Part shown: one piece after another, positions 27,396-37,222 of the stretch
How positions within the stretch are numbered: the stretch's first letter is position 1
How the letters are laid out: each line of letters starts with the position of its first letter
From: Vagococcus allomyrinae
GTDB taxonomy: Bacteria; Bacillota; Bacilli; Lactobacillales; Vagococcaceae
DNA length: 64,000 bases
Reading direction: 5' to 3'
NCBI RefSeq assembly: GCF_017829975.1
Contig: NZ_JAEEGA010000010.1
Location: 73,401 to 137,400 of the forward strand
Translations under genes and position numbers: made by a program
Notes under the pieces: generated by a model
Seen by the model: only the letters and a program-made list of their open reading frames with translations
What the model was told of the DNA's origin: nothing
The model's database searches: none

Positions 27396-29396
27396 ATGTT
27401 TACGTCACTTGATCAACAAGCAGTTAATACGATTCGGGCATTGAGCCTTGATGCCATTGAAGGGGCCAATTCAGGCCACCCAGGGTTACCTTTAGGAGCC
27501 GCACCGATGGCCTATGTCTTATGGTCTAAATTTTTAACCGTTAACCCACTGACCTCTACCCATTGGACAAATCGTGATCGTTTTATTTTATCAGCCGGTC
27601 ACGGCTCAGCGATGTTGTATAGTTTGCTTCATTTAGCGGGGTATCAAGTAAGTTTGGCTGACTTAAAAAACTTTCGCCAGTGGGGATCTAAAACGCCGGG
27701 ACATCCAGAAGTCCATCATACCGATGGGGTTGAAGCGACAACCGGGCCGTTGGGGCAAGGGATTGGCATGGCCGTTGGGATGGCCATGGCGGAAGCTCAT
27801 CTGTCCGCCACTTATAATCAAGCAGGCTATCCAATCGTTGACCACTATACCTACAGTCTTTGTGGCGATGGTGATTTGATGGAAGGTGTCTCGCAAGAGG
27901 CCTGTTCGTTAGCAGGTCACCTTAAACTGGGCAAGTTGATTGTGCTGTATGATTCCAATGATATTTCCTTGGACGGCCCAACAGATAAGTCCTTTACCGA
28001 AAATGTTGGGCAACGTTTTATCGCTAACGGTTGGCAACATCTATTAGTCGAAGATGGCAATGATTTAGAGGCGATTTATCAGGCCATTGCCTGTGCCAAA
28101 GCTCATAGTGAGCAGCCGACTTTAATAGAGGTCAAAACGATTATTGGCTATGGGGCATCTAAGCAAGGGACAGCCAGTGTTCACGGGTCTCCACTAGGAA
28201 AAGCCGAAACCGAAGCCGTTAAAACCTTTTATGGTTTAGATAAGAAGCAACAGTTTCATGTGTCAGAGGAGGTTAAAACTCATTTTAGTCAACGAATGGT
28301 GGCAAAAGGGGAGTTAGCAGAACGTGAATGGACGCAATTATTTACGGCTTACGAAGAGGCTTACCCAGAGTTGGCGGCCCAATATCAGCGAGCATACGCT
28401 GGCGATTTATCAGCAGGCTGGGATCAGCAATTACCACGGGCTGAGGTAGGGACGGCAGTGGCAAGCCGGGTGACAAGTAAGGAGACGATTCAAGAGATTG
28501 CCAAGGCTGTGCCTTATTTTTGGGGTGGCTCTGCCGATTTATCCTCATCCAACAACACGATGATCGTCGGAGAGACTGATTTTGCGGCTCAAAACTATGG
28601 CGGCCGAAATATTTGGTTTGGGGTTAGAGAATTTGCCATGGCAGCTGCGTTGAATGGCATTCAATTACATGGTGGAACGCGCGTTTACGGTGGAACATTT
28701 TTTGTTTTTGTTGATTATTTAAGAGCTGCCTTACGCTTAAGCGCCTTACAAAAATTACCGGTAACCTATGTCTTAACCCATGATTCCGTCGCAGTTGGCG
28801 AAGATGGGCCAACTCATGAACCGATTGAGCAACTGGCTAGTTTACGCTGTTTGCCAAATGTTCAGGTTATTCGACCGGCTGATGGCAATGAAACGGTGGC
28901 AGCATGGAAAGTTGCCATGACGTCAAGACAAACACCGACTGTTTTAGTGTTAAGTCGCCAAAACTTACCAGTGATAAATGGATCTGAAAAGTTAGCGGAA
29001 GAAGGCGTAGCAAAAGGGGGGTACGTTATCTCGCCACAACAAGGGGATCATCCCGAAGGCATCCTGATTGCCACCGGTTCCGAAGTAGCCTTAGCCGTTC
29101 AAGCGCAAAAGCTCTTGAGAGAACAAGGCCAAGATGTGTCAGTGGTTTCATTGCCTTGCTTTGAATTATTTGAACAACAATCTAAAGCCTATCAAGAGTT
29201 GGTTTTACCACCAAACGTTAAGCGGCGCTTATCCATCGAAATGGGGGCAAGTTTTGGCTGGGAACGCTACGTGGGAACAACTGGGGCCAGCTTAGCAATC
29301 GATAGCTTCGGAGCAAGTGCGCCAGGCGAAACGGTCATCGCTAAATACGGCTTTACTGTTGAGAATGTCATGGCAAGATATCATAAAATCTCATGA
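27396..29396 (+). CDS. tkt: Transketolase
   Basis: ATG 27396 with AGGGG seven bases upstream. The 666-residue protein is full length. The N-terminal TPP domain carries [17 protein letters not shown] and the [13 protein letters not shown]...SND cofactor motif (about 155-185). The middle domain carries the conserved [11 protein letters not shown] and the [18 protein letters not shown] loop. It moves two-carbon units between sugar phosphates. Being linked to a PTS and an aldolase subunit, it is probably a pathway-specific copy rather than the housekeeping enzyme. Confidence 0.9.
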   Translation: MFTSLDQQAVNTIRALSLDAIEGANSGHPGLPLGAAPMAYVLWSKFLTVNPLTSTHWTNRDRFILSAGHGSAMLYSLLHLAGYQVSLADLKNFRQWGSKTPGHPEVHHTDGVEATTGPLGQGIGMAVGMAMAEAHLSATYNQAGYPIVDHYTYSLCGDGDLMEGVSQEACSLAGHLKLGKLIVLYDSNDISLDGPTDKSFTENVGQRFIANGWQHLLVEDGNDLEAIYQAIACAKAHSEQPTLIEVKTIIGYGASKQGTASVHGSPLGKAETEAVKTFYGLDKKQQFHVSEEVKTHFSQRMVAKGELAEREWTQLFTAYEEAYPELAAQYQRAYAGDLSAGWDQQLPRAEVGTAVASRVTSKETIQEIAKAVPYFWGGSADLSSSNNTMIVGETDFAAQNYGGRNIWFGVREFAMAAALNGIQLHGGTRVYGGTFFVFVDYLRAALRLSALQKLPVTYVLTHDSVAVGEDGPTHEPIEQLASLRCLPNVQVIRPADGNETVAAWKVAMTSRQTPTVLVLSRQNLPVINGSEKLAEEGVAKGGYVISPQQGDHPEGILIATGSEVALAVQAQKLLREQGQDVSVVSLPCFELFEQQSKAYQELVLPPNVKRRLSIEMGASFGWERYVGTTGASLAIDSFGASAPGETVIAKYGFTVENVMARYHKIS

Positions 29397-29464
29397 TAAA
29401 ACATGGAGAGAGGTTTAGATCAGGGCTTTTCTTCATGTTCTTTGAAAATAGAAAGGGTGACAAG

Positions 29465-30160
29465 ATGCTAGCATTTATTTTTGATGTTGACGATACTCTT
29501 TACGACCAACTTCAACCGTTTCAATTGGCATTGGCGCAACATGTTAACATTAAAGAACTTTCTGTAGAAAAAGTTTTTGTTCGCAGTCGTCAGTATAGTG
29601 ATCAGGTCTTTCAATTAGCGGAAAGCGGCCAAATAACCATGGGGGAGATGCACCAATACCGAATTCAAAAAGCCTTGTCAGATTTCGGCATCTCAATGAC
29701 ATCGTCAGAAGCGGCAGCTTTTCAACGAGATTACACTGACTTTCAGCAAGAGATTAGTCTAATCGCTGATGTCAGAATGGCTTTAGATTATTGTCTAGCA
29801 CATGGTTTTTTATTAGGGGTAATCACTAACGGCCCGGAAAAACATCAATGGCGTAAAATAGAACAGTTGCAACTAACCAAGTGGATCCAGAAAGAGAATA
29901 TCATTGTCTCTGGAGAAGTGGGGCTAGCTAAACCACAGCCTGAAATTTTTGAACTAGCAGAAATCAAGATGGGGTTAACGAAATCCCAGACCTATTATAT
30001 TGGTGATTCGTTTCAAAATGATGTAGTAGGTGCCAAGAATGCGGGATGGCACGCCGTTTGGAGTAATCGACGGGGACATCCTCCTTCCGACGCCTCAATC
30101 AATTATGATTATTTGATTAATGACGAGTCAAGCTTGCTTCACTTTGTTCAAGCTTTTTAA
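29465..30160 (+). CDS. HAD family sugar phosphatase-like hydrolase (copy 1)
   Basis: I choose ATG 29465 (AAAGGGTGAC upstream); the frame is open from 29393 but that start would overlap transketolase. The 231-residue protein has HAD motif I FDVDDTLYD, motif II VITNGP, motif III Lys in LAKPQPEIF and motif IV GDSFQNDVVGAKNAG. It is paralogous to the next gene. Likely removes phosphate from a sugar phosphate or nucleotide of the pathway. Confidence 0.8.
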   Translation: MLAFIFDVDDTLYDQLQPFQLALAQHVNIKELSVEKVFVRSRQYSDQVFQLAESGQITMGEMHQYRIQKALSDFGISMTSSEAAAFQRDYTDFQQEISLIADVRMALDYCLAHGFLLGVITNGPEKHQWRKIEQLQLTKWIQKENIIVSGEVGLAKPQPEIFELAEIKMGLTKSQTYYIGDSFQNDVVGAKNAGWHAVWSNRRGHPPSDASINYDYLINDESSLLHFVQAF

Positions 30161-30179
30161 GGATGCGGAGGAAAAATCG

Positions 30180-30896
30180 ATGATAAAAGGGATTATATTT
30201 GATATTGATGACACACTGTATGACCAACAAAAGGCGTTTATTCAAGCGTTTAATGAATGTTTACCAACTTATGTAAAGGACGTTGATTATGGTGCCTTGT
30301 TTCAAAGGATGAGAGCTTATGGCGACGAAAGTTTTACCTTAGGCTATGAGCAGACTGACCTGCGAAAGATGCAAATTTATCGGATTAAACGTGCCTTGAG
30401 AGACGATCAAATTAAAGTCTCAGATGAGTTAGCCCTTAAATTTCAACATGCTTTTGAAAGATACCAAGAAGAGATTGAATTATTCGGGGAGATGCCTTCA
30501 ATCTTTGAGAGGATCAAAACCAAAGGGTTAGCCACAGGCCTGATTACCAATGGAACCGCTAAGAGACAAGCTAAAAAAATCGAGAGATTGAGGCTAAAAG
30601 AATGGATGCCTGCTGATCTGATGTTGATTTCTGAAGAAGTAGGCATAGCTAAGCCAAAGACTGGCATTTTTGAGTTGATGGCCCATCGCTTATCAATGGT
30701 TAACTCCGAGTTGCTTTATATCGGGGATAATTATACCAACGACATCATCGGAGGGAAATCAGCAGGATGGCAAACAATTTGGGCGAATTATCATCGATTG
30801 ACTAAACCGACTGAGGTTGTTGAGACTGATTATACGGTTCAAAGTCCAAAAGAGTTGGCCCTTTTGCTAGAAAGGCTGTTAGTGAAAGAAGAGTAG
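30180..30896 (+). CDS. HAD family hydrolase (copy 2)
   Basis: Start at ATG 30180 after GCGGAGG. The 238-residue protein has FDIDDTLYD, LITNGTAKRQ, IAKPKTGIF and GDNYTNDIIGGKSAG, in the same layout as copy 1. The 19-base spacing means the two are co-transcribed. Two divergent paralogues in one operon suggest different substrates or a heterodimer; the substrate cannot be read from sequence. Confidence 0.8.
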   Translation: MIKGIIFDIDDTLYDQQKAFIQAFNECLPTYVKDVDYGALFQRMRAYGDESFTLGYEQTDLRKMQIYRIKRALRDDQIKVSDELALKFQHAFERYQEEIELFGEMPSIFERIKTKGLATGLITNGTAKRQAKKIERLRLKEWMPADLMLISEEVGIAKPKTGIFELMAHRLSMVNSELLYIGDNYTNDIIGGKSAGWQTIWANYHRLTKPTEVVETDYTVQSPKELALLLERLLVKEE

Positions 30897-31191
30897 GAGG
30901 AAGTGGGGCAACTAGTAGAAGGAAGAGAAAACTGTTAAGCGAGTTGAGGCGATTCCCCTTGAGAGTGAACCGCCTCCGAAAGAAAAGGAGATGGAGTAGT
31001 TTATTGAGATTGCCGGTACCTTTCAAGAAGTGTTACTTAGCTATAGACACGATGTAATAATCTACCCGATGCTCCTTACTAGAGGCTAGTTATAGCTGTT
31101 GACACCTAATTCAACTAACGAGTGCAAGCTATTTATTCCTATTTATAGTAATATTATTAGGGGAGTAGAAAAAATAGAGGACGTGTTTGCT
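30897..31191. other. Short gap with decayed coding fragment
   Basis: A fragment RVEAIPLESEPPPKEKEME ends in a stop at about 31000; no start is visible. The promoter of the next gene should lie in the second half; no clear boxes seen. Confidence 0.3.
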
Positions 31192-31971
31192 ATGAAATTA
31201 AATGAATTATTAAAAATTCGTCGTGAAAAAGAAAACATGACACAAGCTGAGCTAGCCCAAAAATTATTTGTTACCCATCAATCAGTTTCAAAGTGGGAAC
31301 GAGGAGAAAATGTTCCGAGTGTTGATAATCTTTTGCAACTGAGTGATTTATATAATATTTCATTAGATGAATTGATTCGAGGAAGTTCCTTTTTTAAGAA
31401 ACCATTTTTTGTGAGACAACCAATTAATAAATTGAAGATTATCGCTTTTTTAGTATTTTGGCTTTTCCTTAGTCTATTTTTTACTGGATTTGGTTATCAA
31501 CCTTTTTTTGTATTTATATTAATCTATTGTATAGGTCTTTTTATGGTGTTTCCAACGTTCTTTCAGGATTATTGGATAATCAATCGATCAAATCTAGTCA
31601 TAAAAAAATATAGCTCAAACTATAGTAAAGTGTTTGAGCTATTTAAAACTAGCCTTAATCAAAAGAATGAGCAAACCATCGAGTATACCCAAATTGTTAG
31701 CGTTAGTCTAGAATATTATGTACGAGTTAGAACATCACCTTTTGATTTTCATCCAGACCCTTTTTTTCTAGAAGTTACGCTTGCTAATGATGACTGCTTA
31801 CGTCTCCCTTTGACATCTAAAATTGAAGAGTATCTACCACAATTTTTTATGCTTTTACAGAAAAAAGGTATAACTATGATTGATGACCATAACATCATGC
31901 CAGTTATGATTAGAAATGAATCAGTTTTTGAATATATGAATCAAACGATTACAGAGTTAAAAGGGCTTTAG
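31192..31971 (+). CDS. XRE family regulator with membrane domain
   Basis: ATG 31192 begins the helix-turn-helix (MKLNELLKIRREKENMTQ, then LFVTHQSVSKWERGENVP); earlier in-frame starts add nothing conserved. After about 70 residues come two transmembrane helices (about 82-125) and a soluble C-terminal part with a beta-rich DUF-like domain. The layout suggests a membrane-tethered DNA-binding sensor. The next gene, 214 bases on, is a small membrane protein that may be its target. Confidence 0.75.
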   Translation: MKLNELLKIRREKENMTQAELAQKLFVTHQSVSKWERGENVPSVDNLLQLSDLYNISLDELIRGSSFFKKPFFVRQPINKLKIIAFLVFWLFLSLFFTGFGYQPFFVFILIYCIGLFMVFPTFFQDYWIINRSNLVIKKYSSNYSKVFELFKTSLNQKNEQTIEYTQIVSVSLEYYVRVRTSPFDFHPDPFFLEVTLANDDCLRLPLTSKIEEYLPQFFMLLQKKGITMIDDHNIMPVMIRNESVFEYMNQTITELKGL

Positions 31972-32185
31972 AGTTTGCGATCTATAGACATCCCGTAAGA
32001 TAATCTGAACATATAGCTCCACTGGATCGTCATTATTTAATAGGAGCTATATAATAAAAAAACGTTATTGTGATTGTTGAAAGTGCGGCTGATTTTATTG
32101 GTGACGTGATAAAAACTTGAACTACTGAAGGATAGTGGCATTAAGACATTTTGTTTGTTTTTATTAGATAACAAAGGAGATTGAG

Positions 32186-32437
32186 ATGAAAAAAGAGAAT
32201 AAAGTGGTAGAACAAGATGACACAGCAAAGGAAATTACTGATGGGTTTCTTAGGCTTATAAAGTTTGGTTTTGGATTGGCGATTAGTGGTGCTATTTTAG
32301 GAATAGTTGGTTTGATTGGCAATGTTGTCTTTTTAAAGATTATCGCTGTGTTTCTGTTGTTGACTGGGGGGATCGCGCTGCTTAAAGCAAAACGTATTGT
32401 TTTGAGTCATGTAGGGACAGGGGATGAGGACAGTTAA
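32186..32437 (+). CDS. Small membrane protein
   Basis: Excellent AAAGGAG site. The 83-residue protein has a charged N-terminus (MKKENKVVEQDDTAKE) and two hydrophobic helices (about 31-70), ending in an acidic tail. No family recognised. A hairpin ATAGCTCC/GGAGCTAT (32013-32050) lies upstream. Confidence 0.6.
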   Translation: MKKENKVVEQDDTAKEITDGFLRLIKFGFGLAISGAILGIVGLIGNVVFLKIIAVFLLLTGGIALLKAKRIVLSHVGTGDEDS

Positions 32438-32685
32438 TTCAATAATCGAGCAGTTAGGGCGTAATTGAACCTGGAGAATTAGGTCATAAAATGAGTTTAT
32501 GACGATAATAAAGTAAAACATCAATAAAATCATAAGAAAGTAATTAAAAAATCGCTGGATTGGGTAATTAATGGCAATGCAATCGTTATGCCTCAGGTTG
32601 AGAGTAGTGGATGAAAACATCTATTTATTAACAAAATGATAAGCAAATATGGTAATATTGAAGTATAAAAAATGGAGGGATTACA

Positions 32686-33060
32686 ATGCCAAGAACAAAG
32701 TCACTTTTTTCAGAGTACAATGTTTATTCGTTAGAAAATCTATTACGTGAATATTTAACTAATTCTCAAAATGAAGAATTATCAAACGAGGTGGTCCAAG
32801 TGGTTAAGTCGGCAGAGATGTTCCAAAAAGGCCAATATGAAAAAAATAACTATATAGCACCAAGTAAAGCATATAGTTTCAGCGTACATGCTTTAAATTT
32901 AATGACTGGAACTTTAAGTATTGAAGACATTCAGCAGAGCATTTCTAAAGGGGAGAACAGTCGAATAACGGATGAGTTTATTAAGAACCTATTGACAATT
33001 ATAGGGGAGTCGCTTTCGACAGAGAATAGTGCGGATAATCAACTTGTGTTTTGGGGGTAG
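32686..33060 (+). CDS. Unknown small protein, first gene of the peptidase/nucleotide-fold operon
   Basis: ATGGAGGG site. The 124-residue soluble protein looks helical and charged (VYSLENLLREYLTNSQNEE, then ADNQLVFWG at the end). No family recognised. Its stop is three bases before the next start, so the three genes form one tight operon. By position it could be a regulatory or antitoxin-like partner. Confidence 0.55.
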   Translation: MPRTKSLFSEYNVYSLENLLREYLTNSQNEELSNEVVQVVKSAEMFQKGQYEKNNYIAPSKAYSFSVHALNLMTGTLSIEDIQQSISKGENSRITDEFIKNLLTIIGESLSTENSADNQLVFWG

Positions 33061-33063
33061 CCT

Positions 33064-34458
33064 ATGATACATAATAACTATTTGACTTTAAAAAATAGAG
33101 CGATTCAAGTTTATAAGTTGATACAAGATCATCAAAAGAAAAAATATCCTATTCCCTATTTAAATGATTTATTTCAGGAGCTAGAGATTATTTATAATGG
33201 ATTTATTGATAAATATCTGTCTAAGGAAGAAGTATCTGATATCACTATTCTTGACTTAGTGAAAATAAATAAGTTCGTTAATGGAACGAATTCGCTTATT
33301 TTAGGGACACTTCATAATGCCAGTGTTATAAAAAATCCAAAGTCAATCACGATTCCCATAAAAGAAATGCTTGAAATGACTCAAAGTTCGTCAGTCTATA
33401 TTCCTGAACTTATCTGGGATGTTAACTATTATATTGGAGAAGTAACGAGTGTCTACAATCGACTAGTAAAATCAATTGGTTTAGATGTCACGCTTAATAT
33501 CCCACTGTATCGATTTGGAATCCCTCATTTTTATCAAGATGATGCTTTAATGAGTGGGATTTTAGGTCATGAACTAGGGCATTATTTTGATTTATTTGGA
33601 AATTTAGATATTTCAGAAAAACTATTAATCACATTTGTTAACGATTCATCACTGATTGATGAGTTAAAACCGTATATTGTATTTGAGGAGGGGGCTTCCT
33701 TGGTAGAGGTGGATAAAAATGAGATTGTACAATTATTTTTATCTGACATGTATCTGAATAATTGGCTAAATGAATTTGTTGCTGATACAATTGGAATCGC
33801 TTTATACGGACCTGCCTCTTTTTTTTCCAGCGAGAGGCTTATTCAGTCGATTACTATTGAGCCTGTTGCAGGTAAAGTGAAGGCTGATTCATCTTCTGAT
33901 ACGCACCCTCGAAATAAATTACGGTATCAAGTGAAGAAAAGAGTTCTTGAAATATTAGACTATGATTTGCCACAGATATTTCAAGACGAAATTGATCGGT
34001 GTGAGCAAATTTGGGAAAATGCAATAAAGCTATATCCATCAGGGAACACGATCGTTGGCAAAATGCATAATAAGATAGTCGGTCTATCGGTAAATCAGGA
34101 ATCTTTGGGGATAATTGAAACGTATTTGATGAAGAAAATCGATACAATAATTAACTTTTGTCTAGCAGAAATGCCGCGGGAGTTAATCTACCAACCTCAA
34201 CAGATGACGGAATCAATTGAAGTATTAGCAGAAAAGTTAGGTCAGCTACTTCCGCCTAATGAATTAGCGCCTAATAGCCCAAGTGATAGTATTTCAATAA
34301 TAAATGCTGGTTGGTTGGCATATTTGGTTCCCTCAAAATTATTAAAAAGGCAATATCGAACGAATACAGAGTTGATTCAGGCAATAAATAGTATGCTAAC
34401 GAGAGGGCTGGAAGTTGCTGCTATACATAGGAGGTGGAAAAATGTCAATATTGAGTAA
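33064..34458 (+). CDS. Putative zinc metallopeptidase (HELGH motif)
   Basis: The 464-residue protein has HELGH (His169, Glu170, His173) in LMSGILGHELGHYFDLFG and a downstream NEFVADTIG (Glu237, Asp241). This is the two-part zinc signature of gluzincin-type peptidases (HExxH plus ExxxD). There is no signal peptide or membrane segment, so it should act in the cytoplasm. The helical N-terminal 150 residues are unknown. Its start follows the previous stop by three bases and its end overlaps the next gene. I infer a conditional protease in a three-part system. Confidence 0.6.
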   Translation: MIHNNYLTLKNRAIQVYKLIQDHQKKKYPIPYLNDLFQELEIIYNGFIDKYLSKEEVSDITILDLVKINKFVNGTNSLILGTLHNASVIKNPKSITIPIKEMLEMTQSSSVYIPELIWDVNYYIGEVTSVYNRLVKSIGLDVTLNIPLYRFGIPHFYQDDALMSGILGHELGHYFDLFGNLDISEKLLITFVNDSSLIDELKPYIVFEEGASLVEVDKNEIVQLFLSDMYLNNWLNEFVADTIGIALYGPASFFSSERLIQSITIEPVAGKVKADSSSDTHPRNKLRYQVKKRVLEILDYDLPQIFQDEIDRCEQIWENAIKLYPSGNTIVGKMHNKIVGLSVNQESLGIIETYLMKKIDTIINFCLAEMPRELIYQPQQMTESIEVLAEKLGQLLPPNELAPNSPSDSISIINAGWLAYLVPSKLLKRQYRTNTELIQAINSMLTRGLEVAAIHRRWKNVNIE

Positions 34459-35041
34459 AGTGGAGCTTCACAATAAAATGTCGGCTAAAGAAAATTGTTT
34501 AGTTATTAGCCCAATACTTGATGACACACAGATTGGACTTTCAAGTATAGATTTAAGAGTGGGAACAGAATTTAAAGTGTCCATACATTCTAGACGACTA
34601 GCTTTTGGGGTTGTACAGGAAGATTTGGATACGTTCTATCAAACCACTTATAGAAACTTTGGTGAAGAGATTATCATATATCCAAATCAACAGGTTTTAG
34701 CAGATAGTTTTGAGTACGTTAGGCTCCCACAAGATTGTAGTGCCATGCTTATGACACGTTCATCTCTTCAGAGAATAGGACTCTCAACCTCATCATTAGT
34801 TCAGCCGGGCTATGCAGGAACATTGACAGTTCCTTTGGAAAATAAAAGCAATATCCCGATTGTCATTAAGTCAGGAATGCGATTATTTCAATTGGTAGTA
34901 TACAAACTCCGATTAGAGAGTGAAGGACAATCATATATTGAAATGCAAGATTCTAAATATATAGGCAATACATCACCCGTGATTTCAGCAATTAATAGAG
35001 ATGCTGATCTGAAGAAATTAGAAAAATTTGTGAGTGAGTAA
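34442..35041 (+). CDS. dCTP deaminase/dUTPase-fold protein, possibly non-catalytic
   Basis: I choose ATG 34442, directly after GGAGGTGG; it overlaps the peptidase gene by 17 bases. The 199-residue protein matches dCTP deaminases: IDLRVG early, TRSSLQRIGL in the middle (E. coli RSSLARLGL), then QPGYAGTLTVPLEN and SGMRLFQLVVY. Ungapped from the PGY/PGW motif, the catalytic Glu of the E. coli enzyme (VLEF) falls on Pro here (TVPL). It could be a nucleotide sensor rather than an enzyme. dCTP deaminase-type proteins are known in phage defence. Confidence 0.65.
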   Translation: MSILSKVELHNKMSAKENCLVISPILDDTQIGLSSIDLRVGTEFKVSIHSRRLAFGVVQEDLDTFYQTTYRNFGEEIIIYPNQQVLADSFEYVRLPQDCSAMLMTRSSLQRIGLSTSSLVQPGYAGTLTVPLENKSNIPIVIKSGMRLFQLVVYKLRLESEGQSYIEMQDSKYIGNTSPVISAINRDADLKKLEKFVSE

Positions 35042-35333
35042 AAAGAGGTGGTAATCAATGTAGATTAACCGGTCAAATTGAAGAAAGTTCATTCGAGATG
35101 ATTGGCCAGATTCACATGACTATTTAATCCAAGCAGAAATGGTGAAATTTTAACCTTATGGCGTATTTTATCGAGTACAAAGTAAAAAAAGTGTTATATC
35201 GTTCGTAAAGTAACGATTTTGAGGTGAGCTGTATAAAAGAAACCAATAAATTCACTGATCGAGTACCCACGGCGCAATTAGATATTAAGTGCTGGACACT
35301 AAAATGCTGATAAAGAGACTATATATTCGAGTT

Positions 35334-35371
35334 AATTAATGGGATTATATCCCATTAATTATCACTTTTTT
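35334..35371 (+). terminator. Terminator downstream of the deaminase-fold gene region
   Basis: AATTAATGGGA pairs with TCCCATTAATT and is followed by ATCACTTTTTT. Confidence 0.75.
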
Positions 35372-35465
35372 CAAACAAGCTCGGACATAAAGTCGTTTTA
35401 CTTCGAAATTGTCGAGAGAGTAGACTTTTGGAGTTCGTCTATCCCACAAAATTCGTGAAAACAAT

Positions 35466-35493
35466 GGAGGCCGAAACAATTGTCCCGGCCTCC
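35466..35493 (-). terminator. Hairpin downstream of the NlpC/P60 gene
   Basis: GGAGGCCG pairs perfectly with CGGCCTCC; on the minus strand ATTGTTTT follows. Probably ends the secreted-protein transcript. Confidence 0.55.
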
Positions 35494-35584
35494 GATGTTT
35501 AGACTCATATATTTTTTTAGCAACTCCTGAGAATACTACTGTACTCCAATCATATGTTTGGTTCTATTGAGATTAACAATTTTT

Positions 35585-36490
35585 TTAACCAAATAAGCTA
35601 GCTGCTGTGGCTGCCCCAACAATTCCATCTGCTGCTAATCCTTTAGATTTTTGGAAACTAATAACTGCGTTTTTCGTCCCACTACCGAAGACACCGTCAA
35701 CTGTGAGTGAATAGCCTATCGTCACTAAACGGGACTGAATGAGTCGAGTGATATTTCCAGAATCTCCTGATTTAATACCGTATTTCCATGCTTTTTTAGA
35801 CGCTGCGCCAAAAATACCGTCAACAGTTATCCCGGATTTCCATTGACCATTCATTTCTTTTTGGACACCTGTTGTAATCGCCTTTTTCGTTTGAGCTCCA
35901 GCAACACCATCAACTGTTAATCCAGTCCGATAGGTATTATTTAACCACGTTTGAACGGTCTTTATTGATGTGCTTGGCGTTGGAGTTGGAGTAACTGCTG
36001 TACCATTTATTATTCGGGCATAACCAGCTACTGCCCAGCCTTTAATATTGTCTATTCTCACAACAGTTCCTGGCTTAGGGGCATGGATAAACTGAGTGGC
36101 GCTGATCATAATTCCCACATGGCCTAGTCCTGACATGAAGACAATATCACCAGCTTGAGGATTACTGTAAACTTTCATTTTAGCAGGAATACGATTATTC
36201 CAATAGGTTTTAACATTGGTTCGCGCGCCTAGAACGCTTCGATAACCATTTTTCTGAGCATAAACATAATCCACTAAACCACTACAATCAAAGGTATTAG
36301 GTCCATTTGCTCCCCATACATATTTTTTCCCAAGGTGCTTGCGCGCCTCAGCTACAATTGTTGCAGCATTACTTGCAGCCTCGGCTTCAGTTGGCTGCCA
36401 GACAGATGTCATGACTGGAGCGCCAACTCCCATCAGATTGATGGTAACCATCATTAAGATAACAACTAGTTTGCTTTTAACTTTTTTCAT
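35585..36490 (-). CDS. Secreted NlpC/P60 endopeptidase with peptidoglycan-binding domains
   Basis: GGAGAGG-type site. Signal peptide of about 38 residues ending AEAAS. The NlpC/P60 domain (about 42-165) shows the Cys in FDCSGLVDYVY, His in GLGHVGIMI and His in QFIHAPKPG. After a Thr/Pro linker (VTPTPTPSTS) come PG_binding_1-type repeats with VDGVAG, VDGIFG and VDGVFG motifs up to the C-terminus. It cuts stem peptides of the cell wall, for growth, separation or lysis. Confidence 0.9.
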   Translation of the reverse strand: MKKVKSKLVVILMMVTINLMGVGAPVMTSVWQPTEAEAASNAATIVAEARKHLGKKYVWGANGPNTFDCSGLVDYVYAQKNGYRSVLGARTNVKTYWNNRIPAKMKVYSNPQAGDIVFMSGLGHVGIMISATQFIHAPKPGTVVRIDNIKGWAVAGYARIINGTAVTPTPTPSTSIKTVQTWLNNTYRTGLTVDGVAGAQTKKAITTGVQKEMNGQWKSGITVDGIFGAASKKAWKYGIKSGDSGNITRLIQSRLVTIGYSLTVDGVFGSGTKNAVISFQKSKGLAADGIVGAATAASLFG

Positions 36491-36534
36491 GTGAACCTCT
36501 CCTTATGAAGTAATTAATTTTAGCAAAAGTTTAG

Positions 36535-36563
36535 ACAAAAAAGCTGAACCAAAACATTCAGCT
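36535..36563 (-). terminator. Terminator after the small peptidoglycan-binding gene
   Basis: On the minus strand AGCTGAA pairs with TTCAGCT, followed by TTTTTTG. Confidence 0.75.
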
Positions 36564-36582
36564 AAGAGTTAAACTCTAATTT

Positions 36583-36945
36583 TTACCACTTAACATAGCT
36601 CCATTTACTTGAATTTGACAATTTTGCATGAGTAGCTTTGCCATAAATTCCATCAGCAGTCAATCCGTTTCGGGCTTGAAAAGCTTTGACTGCTGCCCTA
36701 GTTCCGGCTCCATAAATACCATCTACCTTTAATGTTGGATAGCCTGACTTACAGCCTCTAGTATTTGCATTATTGTGGTAGCTATTTAATCTTTGTTGTA
36801 TGGTTGTAACGTTGTAACCATTATAGTAGGCTGCCTCAACTGTAGTTGCTCCAAATAACCCACCTGCGATTGGAGAAAACCCACCTGCTGTTGCCAATAC
36901 TGTTAATGTTAGTGCTGCAATCGTTAGTTTTTTTAGTTTTTTCAT
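36583..36945 (-). CDS. Small secreted peptidoglycan-binding protein
   Basis: I choose the ATG at 36945 with AGAGGA upstream; the in-frame start at 36963 adds only six residues. The 120-residue precursor has a signal peptide (MKKLKKLTIAALTLTVLA... cleavage after TVEA) and one PG_binding_1-like domain (VTTIQQRLNSYH, VDGIYGAGTRAAVKAFQ, ADGIYGKATHAKL). It has no catalytic domain. Shared VDGI(Y/F)G repeats tie it to the NlpC/P60 gene next door. Confidence 0.8.
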   Translation of the reverse strand: MKKLKKLTIAALTLTVLATAGGFSPIAGGLFGATTVEAAYYNGYNVTTIQQRLNSYHNNANTRGCKSGYPTLKVDGIYGAGTRAAVKAFQARNGLTADGIYGKATHAKLSNSSKWSYVKW

Positions 36946-36989
36946 GTTAATTCCTCTTTTCATTTTTTAGTTGTTTCTGACATAGAATT

Positions 36990-37199
36990 TTAAGCTATTT
37001 CTTCAACTTGTATATCTTTACTACTAATTAGTTGATCCTCTAAAACTAGTTTTTTTTGACTGTTTTTCTTAAGGAAGACAACTTTAATGACTTGACCTTT
37101 ATTTTTTACCTGAAGCAGTTGATCTTTGTTACTCTCATTACTTAATATCAAATACTTTTTTAGTTCTACTTCTTCTTTTAAGCTAAATTTTACATTCAT
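36990..37199 (-). CDS. Small hypothetical protein next to an RRNPP-like regulator
   Basis: Start taken at ATG 37199 (MNVKFSLKEEVELKKYLI); GTGAGG lies nine bases upstream. The 69-residue charged protein reads as beta-rich and soluble, with many Lys, Glu and Val. Its first four residues match those of the divergent regulator (MNVK), probably by chance. No family recognised. It heads the minus-strand group that includes the secreted wall-binding genes. Confidence 0.45.
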   Translation of the reverse strand: MNVKFSLKEEVELKKYLILSNESNKDQLLQVKNKGQVIKVVFLKKNSQKKLVLEDQLISSKDIQVEEIA

Positions 37200-37222
37200 C
37201 GATATACGCCTCACCTATTGCC

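Larger units (their letters stand above)
35042..35584. other. Gap between convergent operons
   Basis: Only a fragment (RLTGQIEESSFEMIGQIHM) is protein-like near 35060. Two hairpins near its centre and right end terminate the flanking genes. Confidence 0.4.
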
